Source: Oscillospiraceae bacterium (lineage in GTDB: Bacteria > Bacillota_A > Clostridia > Oscillospirales > WRJC01). Taken from it: a DNA stretch of 22,967 bases. Location of the stretch: assembly GCA_009782405.1 (NCBI GenBank), contig WRJC01000052.1, positions 1 through 22,967 on the forward strand. The letters run 5' to 3'. The translations under genes were made by a program, and so were the position numbers. This document shows positions 21,696 to 22,967 of this stretch, in pieces. Each line of letters begins with the position of its first letter. Positions within the stretch are counted from its first letter, which is position 1. The notes beneath the pieces are model-generated. The model did no database searches. It was not told the origin of the DNA and saw only the letters and a list, made by a program, of their open reading frames with translations.

Positions 21696-22967
21696 ATGAA
21701 AAATATAAAGTATCATATTTCCATGATAAAACGGGGCTTGGCCGCGCTGATGAAAATGGATAAAGGATTTGTCGTACTGTATTTGACAATAGAAGCGATA
21801 AATCCGCTCACTCCGTATGTGAATATATATATGGCTGCAAGAATCATCAATGAACTTGCAGGGAATAGAAACGCAAACACATTGATTTTATATGTTCTGG
21901 CAACCGTCGGGGCAAACATGGTTTTATCGCTTGCGCTTTCCGGGCTCGGCCATCTGAAAAACTACCACGAAAATCAATTTTTCAAAGGCAGAAGCATGGT
22001 TTTGTCCGAAAAAAACATGGCGATGGATTATGAAAATATGGAAAGCAGAGAGGTAAACATACTGTTTGAGCGGATAAAGATAGAAACGCAAACAGGTTAC
22101 AATGTATTTTATTTGTATTATAACGCCGGAATATTTATAAAAAATATTATAAACATAATTTTGGCGGCGGCGCTGACCTTTAATTTATTTGCGAATCCAA
22201 ATATATCGATCACATCAAAATCAATTATATTTGCGATGATTGCGGCGGTTATTTTTGCCAACTATTTTTCCGCAAAAAAATCAAATAAGATATATTCGGA
22301 TATGTACAGCAGTTTCGCGCCTGTCAACGGATTTTATAATTTTTACGATAATTATTGTTACGATTACAACGCAGGCAAAGACACCCGCTTGTACTCAATG
22401 GAAGAATTTGTCGCAAATGAGCAGGATAATATTTATAAATTTTCCAATGACATCAGCGTTTCGACAGCAAAGAAAGGATTGAAATATAATCTATTCAACA
22501 GCATTACAACGGACACACTCAGAATAGCAACTTATATATTCGTAATTTTGGCTTGCGTCGCCGGAAGCGTGGCAATAGGCGACATAACAAAATATGTAAG
22601 CTGCATAATCATGGTTATAAGTTCTTTCGTCGGTATTATCGGTTCTGTGCAAATGCTCGTGGAAAACAACAAATACCTCGAAAGATATTTCCAATTTTTT
22701 GACATACCCAATAAAATGCAGCAGGGGAGGATACCGGTGGAGAAGCGGCGTGACAGGGAGTACGAGATAGAGTTCAGGAATGTGAGCTTCAAATACCCGG
22801 GGAGCGAGACATACGCGCTCAAAAACCTCAGCCTCAAGTTCAAGATCGGGCAGCGCATGGCGGTGGTGGGCCAGAACGGCAGCGGGAAGACCACGATGAT
22901 CAAGCTGCTGTGCAGGCTGTACGACCCCACGGAGGGGGTGATCACGCTCAACGGGTTCGACATCAGG
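21696..22967 (+). CDS. ABC exporter half-transporter 2, cut by window edge
   Basis: 424 codons visible, in frame to the edge. About 345 residues of membrane domain (several helices) are followed by an ATPase domain with VSFKYPGSETYALKNLSL and Walker A GQNGSGKTT (about 391-399). Signature and Walker B motifs are beyond the window. An ATG at 21690 is also in frame and overlaps the previous stop; 21696 has better spacing to the G run. By hand count, composition rises from about 31% GC (22081-22260) to about 59% (22741-22967), with the change near 22720, in the linker before the ATPase domain. Confidence 0.88.
   Translation, partial: MKNIKYHISMIKRGLAALMKMDKGFVVLYLTIEAINPLTPYVNIYMAARIINELAGNRNANTLILYVLATVGANMVLSLALSGLGHLKNYHENQFFKGRSMVLSEKNMAMDYENMESREVNILFERIKIETQTGYNVFYLYYNAGIFIKNIINIILAAALTFNLFANPNISITSKSIIFAMIAAVIFANYFSAKKSNKIYSDMYSSFAPVNGFYNFYDNYCYDYNAGKDTRLYSMEEFVANEQDNIYKFSNDISVSTAKKGLKYNLFNSITTDTLRIATYIFVILACVAGSVAIGDITKYVSCIIMVISSFVGIIGSVQMLVENNKYLERYFQFFDIPNKMQQGRIPVEKRRDREYEIEFRNVSFKYPGSETYALKNLSLKFKIGQRMAVVGQNGSGKTTMIKLLCRLYDPTEGVITLNGFDIR

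Overview
The window looks like a chromosomal segment of an anaerobic low-to-mid-GC Firmicute, most likely a gut, rumen or digester member of the Clostridia (inference from the gene set: AddA-type helicase-nuclease, GH10 xylanase, lipoprotein serpin, LytTR two-component system, IS200/IS605 element, many TTGACA-N17-TATAAT promoters and AGGAGG-like ribosome binding sites). No rRNA, tRNA or CRISPR array was seen.

Layout. 1-3231 (-): most of addA, with its C-terminal nuclease domain beyond the left edge. 3232-3605: no clear gene, but three promoter-like sites and two strong hairpins. 3606-4829 (-): an AT-rich accessory cassette with a JAB/MPN-like protein between two small or broken frames. 4933-5669 (-): a glyoxalase-fold (VOC) gene and an ABM-family monooxygenase gene, with a clear promoter and terminator. 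6158-8469 (+): a P-loop NTPase and an XRE-type regulator. 8521-9022: a DUF559 endonuclease gene between near-identical inverted repeats, resembling a small mobile cassette. 9041-9638 (-): a PD-(D/E)XK nuclease gene and a decayed frame. 9811-12506: an HD-domain gene and a signal-less GH10 xylanase (+), then an aldo/keto reductase (-) whose stop codon overlaps that of the xylanase. About 12538-14336: a complete-looking IS200/IS605 element (tnpA, tnpB, end hairpins, probable omega-RNA). 14412-15662 (-): a lipoprotein serpin. 15871-16449 (+): a YhcG/DUF1016 gene lacking its nuclease domain. 16615-22967 (+): a lipoprotein, LytTR response regulator, GHKL histidine kinase and a pair of ABC exporter half-transporters; the second runs off the right edge.

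How the genes may work together. The right third reads as one signalling and export module. The lipoprotein and two-component genes are tightly packed behind one promoter. A 21-bp-period direct repeat, typical of LytTR operators, lies just upstream of the promoter of the ABC pair, so the regulator probably controls the exporter. The left and middle parts are a patchwork of nuclease and mobile genes (AddA, DUF559, a PD-(D/E)XK orphan, YhcG remnant, TnpB) inserted among metabolic genes. The most unusual signals are the inverted repeats of the DUF559 cassette, whose second hairpin differs in sequence but stays paired; an abrupt composition change inside the last ABC gene; the JAB cassette with out-of-phase coding remnants; and the twin-hairpin locus between convergent promoters.
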